NCBI GenBank assembly: GCA_946902985.2
Contig: OX336388.2
Span: forward strand, 1,700,133,978 to 1,700,197,977
Origin: Meconema thalassinum
Taxonomy: Eukaryota > Arthropoda > Insecta > Orthoptera > Tettigoniidae
DNA: 64,000 bases
Direction of reading: 5' to 3'
The notes below the pieces were generated by a model. It ran no database searches. It saw nothing but the letters and a program-made list of their open reading frames with translations, and was not told where the DNA came from. Positions 56,531 to 64,000 of this stretch are shown piece by piece. Positions within the stretch are counted from its first letter, which is position 1; each line of letters opens with the position of its first letter. A program made the translations under genes and the position numbers.

Positions 56531-57659
56531 AACCATATAAAAGAACAACAGAATATGTAGCATTTTATGCCCAATCGATTGATGCACTATTGAATAAAAT
56601 CGAATCATACATTAAAAGATTGTAGGTATTTATCTAAATGTAACGGGGGGAAAAATAAGTACTATGTAACAGTTATTTTACTCATATTTTATTCAGAATA
56701 ACTAAACATATAGACAGCAAATAAAGGGCTTAAGACCCATCTTTATGGGAACTTATTTCTTCATTTTGACACAGAATAATTTCCCTAAGTTTGGCTAGAC
56801 CATTTTGAAGCACCCTAAGTACAGTATGTTAATTTACTATAAATTTTGAAGGATGGTGTTTTCGTGGCATTGTTGAATAATGTGTGAATATTAAAAAATG
56901 ATACAGGATATCTTTTGTCGGAATAAACTGCTGCTCTTTCAATCACAAAACACAAACACAGAATTAGGAAACGGGCAAGGGGGCGAGATGTCTTCTTCTA
57001 GCACTTTCTCAAGACTAGTCTACTGCAGTCTGACTGGAAGAGTCATCGACTCGGCGCGCATGAGAGATTTTCCTTTGCGTTGCACGGTAAGTAGAATGGA
57101 ATGCTGCGTAAGGGAAGGAGAACTCAGAATGGGAGGTGCGATGCTGGGTATTAGGGAGGGGGAATGAGGCTCGGTGCTTGTGCGTGCAACTGTTAGTGCG
57201 GGTAGCCTATCGTGTAGCCTGCGTAGCTACCGTTTTGTCGATTTGAAAAGTACATACGTCACGGTTATATCAATAAACCGTTTCTTTCATCAAACATTCG
57301 AACTGCTCAGAATTAGGGCCTCTACAAATTGAATAAGTTTGAAGTTAATATAGATATTTTTTTAAATAAAAAAGGCTATTGAAAGATGATCCTTCTATGA
57401 AAAATGTTGAATTTCGAAATACAAATAGTTTACAATGAAGCTACTATTACAAGGGTTATTGCACAGAAATTTCGAAATTCTCCGGTTATTAGTTTTGTCG
57501 TGACGTATGTACCTTTAACCCTCAAAGTAGACACTTTGAAGCCATTCCCTGAACAAACGAACAGTCCATATTTTACAAAAGTGGCATATAACAAGTCCCA
57601 AAGACCTATATAACAGATTAAGAAGAAAAAATAAAATAAAATCAATATTCTATTTTTCG
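56531..57659. other. right interior of the TTAA element, non-coding
   Basis: AT-rich sequence with a GC-richer island at about 56980-57240. Its complement shares short strings such as GAGCCTCATTC with the C-rich left interior (AAGCCTCATTC). That hints at weak subterminal symmetry, but not enough to call a long inverted repeat. Confidence 0.4.
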
Positions 57660-57670
57660 GTAGCACAGCC
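57660..57670 (+). repeat. right terminal inverted repeat of the TTAA element
   Basis: GTAGCACAGCC is followed by TTAA at 57671-57674. It is the exact reverse complement of 51618-51628. Confidence 0.85.
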
Positions 57671-59072
57671 TTAAAGGCACGCTTCTTTGCACATTTCTTT
57701 CCCAGCTCTCCTTGGGTACGCCAGATTTCTTGTCGCTCCAATGCAAGCAGATCTATTGGGGCTATTGCTGCCACCGTGAGGATTGCAGGTTCAGAAACTG
57801 TGCGGTATGCACATGCAATACGTAAAGCTGCTCTCCGTTGTACGGCAGCTATCTTTCTCCGATACCATGCAAATCTCAAGGATTCGACCCAAACTTCGGA
57901 GCCATACAGGAGCACTGGCTGAACCGTCGTCATGAGGAGGCGTCTTTTACTTGATTTTGGGCCATTAATATTGCCTATCAGCTTACTAAGTGCTGTCATG
58001 TATTTTACTGCCTTATCTGTCACTCTCTGAATATGGTTCCAGAATGTGAGCTTGGAGTCAAGTGTCACTCCTAAATATTTTTTACTCGTAGATGTTCCAA
58101 TCACTGTATCTCCAACAGTCATTAGTACAAGAGTCTCAATCCTTTTCCTCGTCAGAAGAACTATCTCCGTTTTTTGTTCTGCTAATGTTAGTCTGTGACT
58201 CGTCATCCAGTTTTTTATGCGCCGCATCACCTGGTTCAATTTGATTTGAGCCATCTCAACATTGCGGGCCACTATCAAGGCAGCCACATCATCAGCGTAG
58301 CCCACTAGATTCGTATCCTCTGGCATCTCCAGACGTAACAAGCCATCATACATGTTGTTCCAGAGATCTGGACCAAGGATCGATCCCTGTGCTGCTCCAG
58401 CCGTCAGTCGTTTTGCCCTTTGTCCATATTCCGTATCATACAGCAGAGTGCGATCCCTGAAGTAGTCTCTCATTATGCGCATAAGATGCTGTGCTACTTT
58501 GAAAGTCTCTTCAAGAGCTTCCAACATGTTATTCCAACTTGCCAAATTAAAAGCATTCTTTACATCCAGGGTGACAAGAAGTGTCACTTTACGAGAATGA
58601 TGATTGCCCGTTTGCGCTCTTTCTACTGTGCTCACCACCTCCCATATTGCATCAATAGTAGAATGTCCTCTGCGAAATCCATGCTGATGAACAGATAAAT
58701 CCCCTGCTATCTGAACTGCTGAGAGAATCCTTGGCTGCAGAAGTTTCTCTAGGCCTTTTCCAGCTGTGTCCAACATACATAAAGGTCTATAACCAGCAGA
58801 TTTTCCTTTGCTGATCAAAACCAATCGAGCCATTTTCCATCGGGCATTAAAAACACCCGCTTGCAGGCAATGATTGTACATATTCAGCAACAGTTCTGGA
58901 CAAAGTTCTGATATTATCTTTAGCACTTCTGCAGGTATATCATCTGGTCCTGGAGCCTTCTTGTTTCTAAGGGAGCTAAAAGCTGTATTCAGTTCTTCTA
59001 CTGTGAAGGGAGGTATATCATTTTCACTTTCATCGTCACAATCAGTCCTCTCTGGATGGTCGGGAAATAGTG

Positions 59073-59073
<1 letters not shown>
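57671..59073 (-). pseudogene. R1-like ORF2, reverse transcriptase part
   Basis: The frame is open from the (TAA)n edge at 59073 to the TTAA at 57671, about 467 codons, with no stop or frameshift. RT motifs run in order: KKAPGPDDIPAEVL (about 58920-58965), GYRPLCMLDTAGK, GFRRGHST (58657-58680), and LDVKNAFN with the first catalytic Asp. AAQGSILGP and GYADDVAAL follow, with the YADD catalytic box at 58288-58299. SKKYLGVTLD and the thumb region (LLYGSEVW, RRAALRIACAYRTVS) complete it. The ATG at 58926 is internal and not a true start, because coding similarity continues upstream to the microsatellite. The codons after RAF (beyond 57671) belong to the inserted TTAA element. The product would copy RNA into DNA at a nicked target, but the endonuclease is missing. 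Confidence 0.92.

Positions 59074-59074
<1 letters not shown>

Positions 59075-59110
<36 letters not shown>
59075..59110 (+). repeat. (TAA)n microsatellite, left part
   Basis: About twelve TAA units lie between the 5' edge of the R1-like LINE and the 5' end of the Helitron. The tract resumes at 61214 after the Helitron. On the minus strand it is the (ATT)n tail of the SINE at 61233-61435. Confidence 0.92.
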
Positions 59111-59111
<1 letters not shown>

Positions 59112-59369
59112 CTATACTAATATAATAAAGCTGAAGAGTTTGTGTGTTTATGTGTTTAAACGCGCTAAACTCTGGAACTACCAGTCCGATTCGAAAAATT
59201 ATTTTTATACGATAGCCTGATTCAAGAGGAATAGTTTAGGCTGTGTAGCATTAGGCTACACCTCTCAGGTGACCTTCAAGATTGATTTTTGTTCAGTAAG
59301 TCGGTAGAACAAGTGCTCCCGAACAGCTCTATCCGCATGCGCTGGCGTTATGGTTAGTGATACGTATAC

Positions 59370-60330
59370 CGTTTCACCTATCTGAATCATAATTTGTATA
59401 CTTACCCTTTGGAACGCTGATGGTAACACTGTCTACGTGAAATTTATGACAGACCAGTCCATCCCTGCATTTAGGACCTTTGGTTCAAATCTACACCTTT
59501 TCCCCGATCTGAACCAAAATTTGTATACTTACCCTTTGGAGCCCTGAAGGTAACACTGTCTACGTGAAATTTATGACAGACCAGTCTATCCCTGCATTTA
59601 GGACCTTTGGTTCAAATCTACACCTTTTCCCCGATCTGAACCAAAATGTGTATACTTACCCTTTGGAACCCTGCGAGTAACACAGTCTGCATGAAATTTC
59701 GGACAGAACACTCCATTCCCTGCATTTAGGCCCTTCGACACAAATCTACACCGTTTCACCGATCAGAACCAAAATGTGTATACTTACCCTTTGGAATCCT
59801 GCGAGTAACACAGTCTGCATGAAATTTCGGACAGAACACTCCATTCCCTGCATTTAGGCCCTTTGACACAAATCTACACCGTTTCACCGATCTGAACCAA
59901 AATTTGTATACTTACCCTTTGGAACCCTGCGAGTAACACTGCCTACATGCAATTTATGACAGACCAGTCCATTCCCTGCATTTAGGCCCTTCGGCACAAA
60001 TCTACACCCTTTCACCAATCTGAACCAAAAGTTGTATACTTACCCTTTGGAACCCTACGAGTAACACTGTTTACATGAAATTTCGGACATACCACTCCAT
60101 TCCCTGCATTTAGGACCTTTGGCACACATCTATACCGTTTCACCGATCTGAACGGCAATTTGTATACTTACCCTTTGGAACCCTGCGAGTAACACTGACT
60201 GCATGAAATTTTGGACAGACCCCTCCATTCCCTGCATTTAGGCCCTTCATCACAAATCTACACCGTTTATCTTAATTGCACCAAATTTTACATACACTTT
60301 GAAACCCTGCTCGTAACACTGTTCATTTGA
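59370..60330 (+). repeat. 128-bp minisatellite inside the Helitron, about 7.5 copies
   Basis: GTATACTTACCCTTTGGA recurs at 59396, 59523, 59650, 59778, 59906, 60034 and 60162, with spacings of 127 or 128 bp. A degenerate eighth copy starts near 60287. Each copy also has GTAACACTG, CCATTCCCTGCATTTAGG and ACAAATCTACACC. Central copies are more alike than the end copies. Confidence 0.95.
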
Positions 60331-61056
60331 TATTTTGGACAACGCTCCCCATTCCATACATTTAGAATAACAGACAAAATGAACTTGAAACCCACGTATT
60401 AAGGCCCTAGAACCATTCATGTCCATAGTAGTGTAACTGTAAGAGTATTTTAATAAGTCTGTTGACGGGCAGTTCGGGCTGCATCACGTCACCCCTACCA
60501 GTGTTCTGGTGTAGAATTGCGAAAATAGTTGCATCTTGCGCTGTTTATAAATTGCAGTCACGGGGGGTAATTAGTGCAAAAAGATTTCTTAGGCCCCTGA
60601 CAGTTATCATCATGAAAATATTATTCCTCTGTATAAGTGCAATGGTGTTGGTGCAGTACATTGAGGTTATCAGCTGCAATAAGCGTTGGTGCTTTCAAAT
60701 TTACCTTCATTTATTCTCTAACTTATCGTTAAGCGCTTTGTGACGATAAATGTTACTATTGCTACCTCAGTAGCTCGGGACAGCCGAAGTTTGCCAAAAA
60801 GTTCTGACTATTTTCCTACGGCGCTATGCGACAAAAGACGACACTATTGGTCTCTACATTTCTAACAGCCAATGAGATATAGGCCCTAGGCAATATATTT
60901 TGTTTCACTTACTATTCTTTGTATTTTATTTTTTTTGTAAATTTGTTTGTAAATTGCATGTGTCAGTGCTGTAGTTAGTAAATAGCTGTTTCCCTATTCA
61001 TAATTATCATTACTGGAAATTGACCTGAATGTTACGTCCATTATACTGTACTACTT
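60331..61056. other. Helitron interior, no gene recognised
   Basis: A 93-codon plus-strand ORF (60462-60743) shows no domain and is probably chance. The rest is AT-rich filler. Confidence 0.5.
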
Positions 61057-61058
61057 AT

Positions 61059-61088
61059 CACCACCACCACCACCACCACCACCACCAC
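61059..61088 (+). repeat. (CAC)n microsatellite
   Basis: Ten CAC units lie within the 3' part of the Helitron. Confidence 0.9.
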
Positions 61089-61187
61089 AAAAATATATAT
61101 TTTTAAAATATTGGTTTCTGTTAGTTAAGTATCATGTGCCAGTTCTGAAGTAGTATTCAATATCATCCATAAAACAAATAAATCCAC

Positions 61188-61200
61188 CGGGCGAAGCCGG
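61188..61200 (+). terminator. Helitron 3' subterminal hairpin
   Basis: CCGGGC, a GAA loop, then GCCGGG can pair with one G-G mismatch. It ends 9 nt before the terminal CTAG, the normal place for the hairpin thought to signal the end of rolling-circle transfer in Helitrons. Confidence 0.7.
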
Positions 61201-61213
61201 GCACTACTGCTAG

Positions 61214-61232
61214 TAATAATAATAATAATAAT
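61214..61232 (+). repeat. (TAA)n microsatellite, right part
   Basis: This is the continuation of the tract at 59075-59110 beyond the Helitron. On the minus strand it is the 3' tail of the adjacent SINE. Confidence 0.9.
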
Positions 61233-61435
61233 GCTTTTAATTGATTTTACCTCCTTTAACTACTACAGCTTTAGAGACCCCCAGGAGTCGGAATTTTGTC
61301 CTGAAGGGGATCTGCGAAGAGTCAGTAAATCAACTCACATGGCTCCCTCGCATTTAAGCACCCTCAAATGCCAACTGACAGCGCCGGGACTACCTCAGCC
61401 ACAACAGGCGAGTACGTGCCACGCAGTAAGCTAGA
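61233..61435 (-). mobile_element. SINE (family 2) body with (ATT)n tail, minus strand, head missing or decayed
   Basis: Read on the minus strand, it shares a series of strings with the plus-strand SINE at 62388-62612: CAGTTGGCATTTGAGGGTG, GATCCCCTTCAGG, a CTCC/CTCCTGG string before GTCTC, and the ending AGTAGTTAAA followed by a GTAAAA..CAAT..A..ATTATT tail. No clear A and B boxes remain at its 5' side, so the tRNA head is truncated or decayed. Its (ATT)n tail holds both the Helitron and the R1-like LINE. Confidence 0.75.
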
Positions 61436-62310
61436 ATAGGCAAGTAGTTCCGTAAAGAACTAAATAGTCTATTTTCATATATCCTACTGGTCTTACTTAG
61501 GTTACGAGAAATGAAAACGAGGTTTTAAAAAAGTAGACAACAGTACCATTTATTAAGGCTTGTAAGTGCCAAGTTTCACAGCGTTCGGATGAAAAGTCGA
61601 GAGAAGAATCCATTAAAATATTTAACTTTTGCGTCTCCGCCATGTTGGTTTTGTGCTCACCAGGTTATTGAATGATCCATAGGTGAACTTATGTTAATAG
61701 CCTCTATCAACATACGAAATTTCAGTTTGATTGTTATTCGTAGATATTGAGAAGTGTCTAAATATTTTGGAAGGTCGCAATACTGGATTGTTATATGTCT
61801 AGAGGCCTTAGAGTTATGTGCCATTAGATGAAGATTATTGTGTAGGTTTATTATTCAAACTTTCACATTGATCGCATGATTAGGACACAAGAAATGAAAA
61901 CTTAATTTTAAAATTTCGCACAGCCACCATCTTGAGGTTATGTAAACAATTGAACTAAATTAGATGTCAGTGCATTACAATGTTTATTGACATTTTCTGT
62001 ACCAAATTTCACTGCTCTCGGGTGGTTAAATCGCGAGAAAAGTCTGTGTAAATGTTTCAACTTCGCTTGGCCGCCATGTTCGTTTTGTACTTAACAGGTT
62101 TATGAAAGTCACATAGATGCACTTCTAGTAGTACCCTTTATCACCGTACAAAATCTCTGGGTGATATATGTTAATGTTGCGGAGATACAGAATGCCAGTA
62201 AAATATTTCGCGCGGCCGCCATGTTGGATTGGTGAAACATACGCACACACACACATAGACAAAAGGTGAAGCCTATTATTTTTCATAAATTAATATAGGC
62301 TACAAAAAAA
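61436..62310 (+). repeat. ~0.8-kb dispersed repeat, copy 1
   Basis: It starts at GTAGTTCCGTAAAGAACTA and ends near CACACACA...CATAAATTAATATAGGCT. Long stretches match 62818-63600: CGCATGATTAGGACACAAGAAAT, CATCTTGAGGTTATG, CAATTGAACTAAATTAGATG, GGTTAAATCGCGAGAAAAGTC, CTTGGCCGCCATGTTCG and GTAGTACCCTTTATCACCG. Within the copy, a weaker internal duplication of about 430 bp is visible (CGCCATGTTGG near 61640, GCCGCCATGTTCG near 62072). No ORF is conserved. The CA-rich end followed by a TTTTTCATAAAT tail could be a LINE or MITE 3' end; the family was not recognised. Confidence 0.8.
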
Positions 62311-62387
62311 TAGGTATAGAGTTCTGTATGTCCATGGCTTAAATTTTTACTTTCTTGAACAGAAAATAAAATACAGGTTCTACTGAC
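62311..62387. other. short spacer, nothing recognised
   Basis: AT-rich spacer between the dispersed repeat and the SINE. Confidence 0.4.
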
Positions 62388-62612
62388 CGGCTGCGCGGCG
62401 CAGTGGTAACGTTTTCATCTGCTATTCCCAAGGTTGCAGGATCAAATCCTAGCGCAGTCAGTTGGTATTTGAGGGTGTGTTAAAACGCGGGAGACGTGTC
62501 AGAAGATTTATTAGAACGTTAAAGATCCCCTTCAGGGCTAAACTCCAGCACTCCGGCGTCTCCAAAAGCCTTAGTTGTTAAAAGGGACGTAAAACCAATA
62601 ACATTATTTTTA
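62388..62612 (+). mobile_element. tRNA-derived SINE (family 2), plus strand, near full length
   Basis: A tRNA-like head has a box A region GCGCAGTGGTAACG (about 62399-62412) and box B GGATCAAATCC (62439-62449). Next comes the family body (CAGTCAGTTGGTATTTGAGGG, GATCCCCTTCAGGG, CTCCGGCGTCTCC) and the tail end GGGACGTAAAACCAATAACATTATTTTT. It is the same family as the minus-strand copy at 61233-61435. It lies between the two copies of the ~0.8-kb dispersed repeat. Confidence 0.8.
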
Positions 62613-62817
62613 CAGGATCTACTCAAATTAGTCTAAGTCATTTTGCAAGAGCGAAAATATAATGTCATTATAAATCATGATATTTATAAATAAGGAAGTA
62701 GTGGCGATTGTAGTTTAAGGGGCAACTATCTAGGTCATCTGCCCGAAAAAGGAATAAACAATGATAAAAATAAGCTGACGAAGTTTGAGATGCAGCTCGA
62801 TGATGTATAGGCCTATT
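62613..62817. other. spacer, nothing recognised
   Basis: AT-rich sequence, no ORF, no repeat recognised within the window. Confidence 0.4.
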
Positions 62818-63600
62818 AAACGAGTAGTTCCATGAAGAACTATTTAGGCTGTTTAGCCTATTTTCATATGTCCTATATCAACATACACATTTTCAGTTTG
62901 ATTGCTGTAATAGATTCGTATATATTGAGAACCATCTAAATATTTCGGATGGTCACCATGTTGGGTTTTAATGTAGGCCATAGAGTTATGTAGACTACTA
63001 TTAGATGAGGATTATTGTTTACGTTCATTATACAAACTTTGATTTCGATCGCATGATTAGAACACAAGAAATAAAAACTTAATTTTAAAAGTTCACACAG
63101 CCGCCATCTTGAGGTTATGCAAACAATTGAACTAAATTAGATGTTGGTGCATTGCAATTTGTAGTCATTTGCTGTACCAAGATTCACTGCGTTTGGATGG
63201 TTAAATCGCGAGAAAAGTCTATTTAAATGTTTCAACTTCGCTTGGCCGCCATGTTCGTTTTGTGCTTTACAGGTTTATGAAAAACACATAGATGAACTTT
63301 TAGTAGTACCCTTTATCACCGCACAAAATTTCAGGATGATATGAGTAATACGTAGTTTCGGAAATATAAAATGCCGGTGAAATATTTCGCACAGCCGCTA
63401 TGTTGGATTGTTGAGACGTAATAAAATTTGAAGGGCACGGTCAGGGTCGGCCGACATAGTGCTATGACCTTACCGAGTTTCATTACAATCGCTCCAGCCG
63501 TTTAGAAGTTATTAGGTGGTGACACACATACATACACACATACATACACTCACGTCAAAATTTGATCTCATAAAACTTTTTTTTTCATAAATAAAAATAG
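62818..63600 (+). repeat. ~0.8-kb dispersed repeat, copy 2
   Basis: This is the partner of 61436-62310. It ends with TCATTACAATCGCTCCAGCCGTTTAGAAG, a (CATA)n run (63520-63548), GTCAAAATTTGATCTC and a T-rich tail with CATAAATAAAAATAGGCT. That ending, with its CATA run and T-rich tail, is like the 3' ends of several dispersed arthropod repeats, and is more complete than the end of copy 1. Confidence 0.8.
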
Positions 63601-63924
63601 GCTAAACATTAGCTAACAATAATGACCACTGTAAACTACCGTAATTAATTCATGGCTAATAACACCAACTGGTAACAAAGTTCAGAACTAGTTGGTCGTT
63701 GACGGTGGCGTTTGGTAGCAATAGTTGAAACTACTTGAAAATCCAATGTATGCAGTCCTTACTTGAATTAGAAACATATAGCACACAGTAATACAGCCAT
63801 CAGAATTAACACCGGTTATCAGACAGATTCTACACACACCCAAAGTACACGGGGCTACATGACCGCGTTGTTGCAGCCCCTAAACTGAGGAACCAACCAA
63901 CACCAACAAGGGTAATAATAACAA
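63601..63924. other. flank of the right-hand Helitron, nothing recognised
   Basis: No ORF or element was identified. AACCAACCAACACCAAC (63891-63907) and GGTAATAATAACAA next to the Helitron end look like the tail of a minus-strand repeat, perhaps another SINE, but this is not established. Confidence 0.4.
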
Positions 63925-64000
63925 CTAGCGGACCCGTGCGAGAACTCTCGCCTATTCCAATGGGTTGTGTGCACCCCATGTGTACTACAGACTACCCGCC
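63925..64000 (-). mobile_element. 3' terminus of a second Helitron, minus strand, runs off the window
   Basis: On the minus strand the sequence ends in CTAG (63925-63928) and is followed by T. Nine nucleotides before CTAG lies a perfect hairpin, GCGAGA / TCTCGC (63938-63951). The end type matches the first Helitron (hairpin, about 9-nt spacer, CTAG, then T in an ATT-rich target), but the hairpin sequence differs, so it is another family. Its body would lie to the right, outside the window. Confidence 0.75.

Larger units (their letters stand above)
51614..57674 (-). mobile_element. TTAA-targeting DNA transposon, Kolobok-like or piggyBac-like, degenerate
   Basis: The element occupies 51618-57670 (6053 bp) and is bounded by TTAA on both sides. 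Its ends are 11-bp perfect inverted repeats, GGCTGTGCTAC and GTAGCACAGCC. Removing the element and one TTAA restores an in-frame join in the interrupted LINE ORF, which is independent support for the boundaries. TTAA duplication is known for piggyBac, Kolobok and Sola3 elements. The GG start and the YqaJ-like nuclease remnant inside make me favour Kolobok, but no transposase could be read. The interior also holds a 68-bp duplication, a ~295-bp tandem repeat and a decayed LINE endonuclease, so it has itself collected insertions or is composite. The minus-strand orientation follows the nuclease remnant. Confidence 0.8.
51000..59073 (-). mobile_element. R1-like non-LTR retrotransposon, 5'-truncated, split by a 6-kb insertion
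   Basis: The two parts, 57671-59073 and 51000-51617, form one minus-strand LINE once the TTAA element between them is removed. The coding parts add up to 1806 bp (1403 + 403), exactly 602 codons including the stop, and the join at TTAA keeps the frame. What remains is the reverse transcriptase and the C-terminal zinc-knuckle region of ORF2, then about 200 bp of 3' UTR (51010-51210). ORF1 and the endonuclease are absent, as in ordinary 5' truncation during target-primed reverse transcription. (ATT)n tracts lie at both outer edges. The R1 clade is inferred from the RT motif style and the C-terminal zinc knuckle. Confidence 0.85.
59111..61213 (+). mobile_element. non-autonomous Helitron, complete (2.1 kb)
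   Basis: The 5' end is TCTATACTAATATAATAAAG followed by a GAACTACCAGTCCGA-type text, characteristic of arthropod Helitron ends. The 3' end is CTAG (61210-61213), preceded by a GC-rich imperfect hairpin (61188-61200). It lies between A and T, as Helitrons do, without target duplication: the (TAA)n tract reads straight through if the element is removed. No Rep or helicase ORF is present, so it must have been moved by an enzyme supplied elsewhere. The interior holds a 128-bp minisatellite and a (CAC)n run. Confidence 0.9.

Noticed and set aside
51629..57659. Long terminal inverted repeats of the TTAA element
   Set aside because: Beyond 11 bp the ends diverge; only short shared strings (such as GCCTCATTC) were found near 51.73 kb and on the other strand near 57.17 kb.
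57430..57670. C-terminal 80 codons of the 498-codon RT frame
   Set aside because: The frame continues past the TTAA into the transposon's terminal sequence; hydrophobic residues there are chance translation, not a membrane tail.
58420..59077. Plus-strand ORFs over the reverse transcriptase
   Set aside because: Antisense shadows of the minus-strand RT frame.
60462..60743. 93-codon gene in the Helitron
   Set aside because: No similarity to Rep/helicase or any family recognised; the element looks non-autonomous.
62388..62470. tRNA gene on the plus strand
   Set aside because: Same reasoning: this is the head of a SINE that shares its body with the copy at 61233-61435.

Overview
The window is non-coding, repeat-dominated eukaryotic DNA. 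It most likely comes from an arthropod, probably an insect with a large genome. The case rests on R1-like and other APE-type non-LTR retrotransposon remnants, Helitron termini of a type common in arthropods, tRNA-derived SINEs and a very long satellite array. No intact host gene, rRNA or functional tRNA gene was found. The species cannot be named from the sequence alone.

Layout. (1) Positions 1-50495 are one head-to-tail array of a 31-bp satellite, about 1,600 copies all on one strand. It is broken only by a ~450-bp retrotransposon endonuclease fragment at 46813-47260. The array is not uniform. Two main unit classes alternate in patches, and segments of 2 to 14 kb are duplicated inside it, some almost without mismatch (1-2124 versus 12941-15064). 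(2) Positions 50496-51000 hold a short flank and a tRNA-derived SINE. (3) Positions 51000-61435 are a nest of transposable elements: a minus-strand SINE with an (ATT)n tail; a 5'-truncated R1-like LINE sitting in that tail; a ~6.05-kb element with TTAA target duplications and 11-bp terminal inverted repeats that splits the LINE ORF in frame; and a 2.1-kb non-autonomous Helitron in the same tail. The TTAA element carries a decayed YqaJ-type exonuclease gene and a decayed LINE endonuclease piece. (4) Positions 61436-64000 hold two diverged copies of a ~0.8-kb dispersed repeat, a second copy of the SINE family, and the 3' terminus of another Helitron on the minus strand that runs off the window.

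The order of events can be read from the nesting: SINE first; then the R1-like LINE and the Helitron into its tail (their relative order is unknown); then the TTAA element into the LINE. In the satellite, a ~3.4-kb internal duplication preceded a ~13.7-kb block duplication, and the 2.12-kb copy is probably younger. Boundaries of duplicated satellite blocks were read by eye from shared rare variants and are approximate unless a constant offset is stated.
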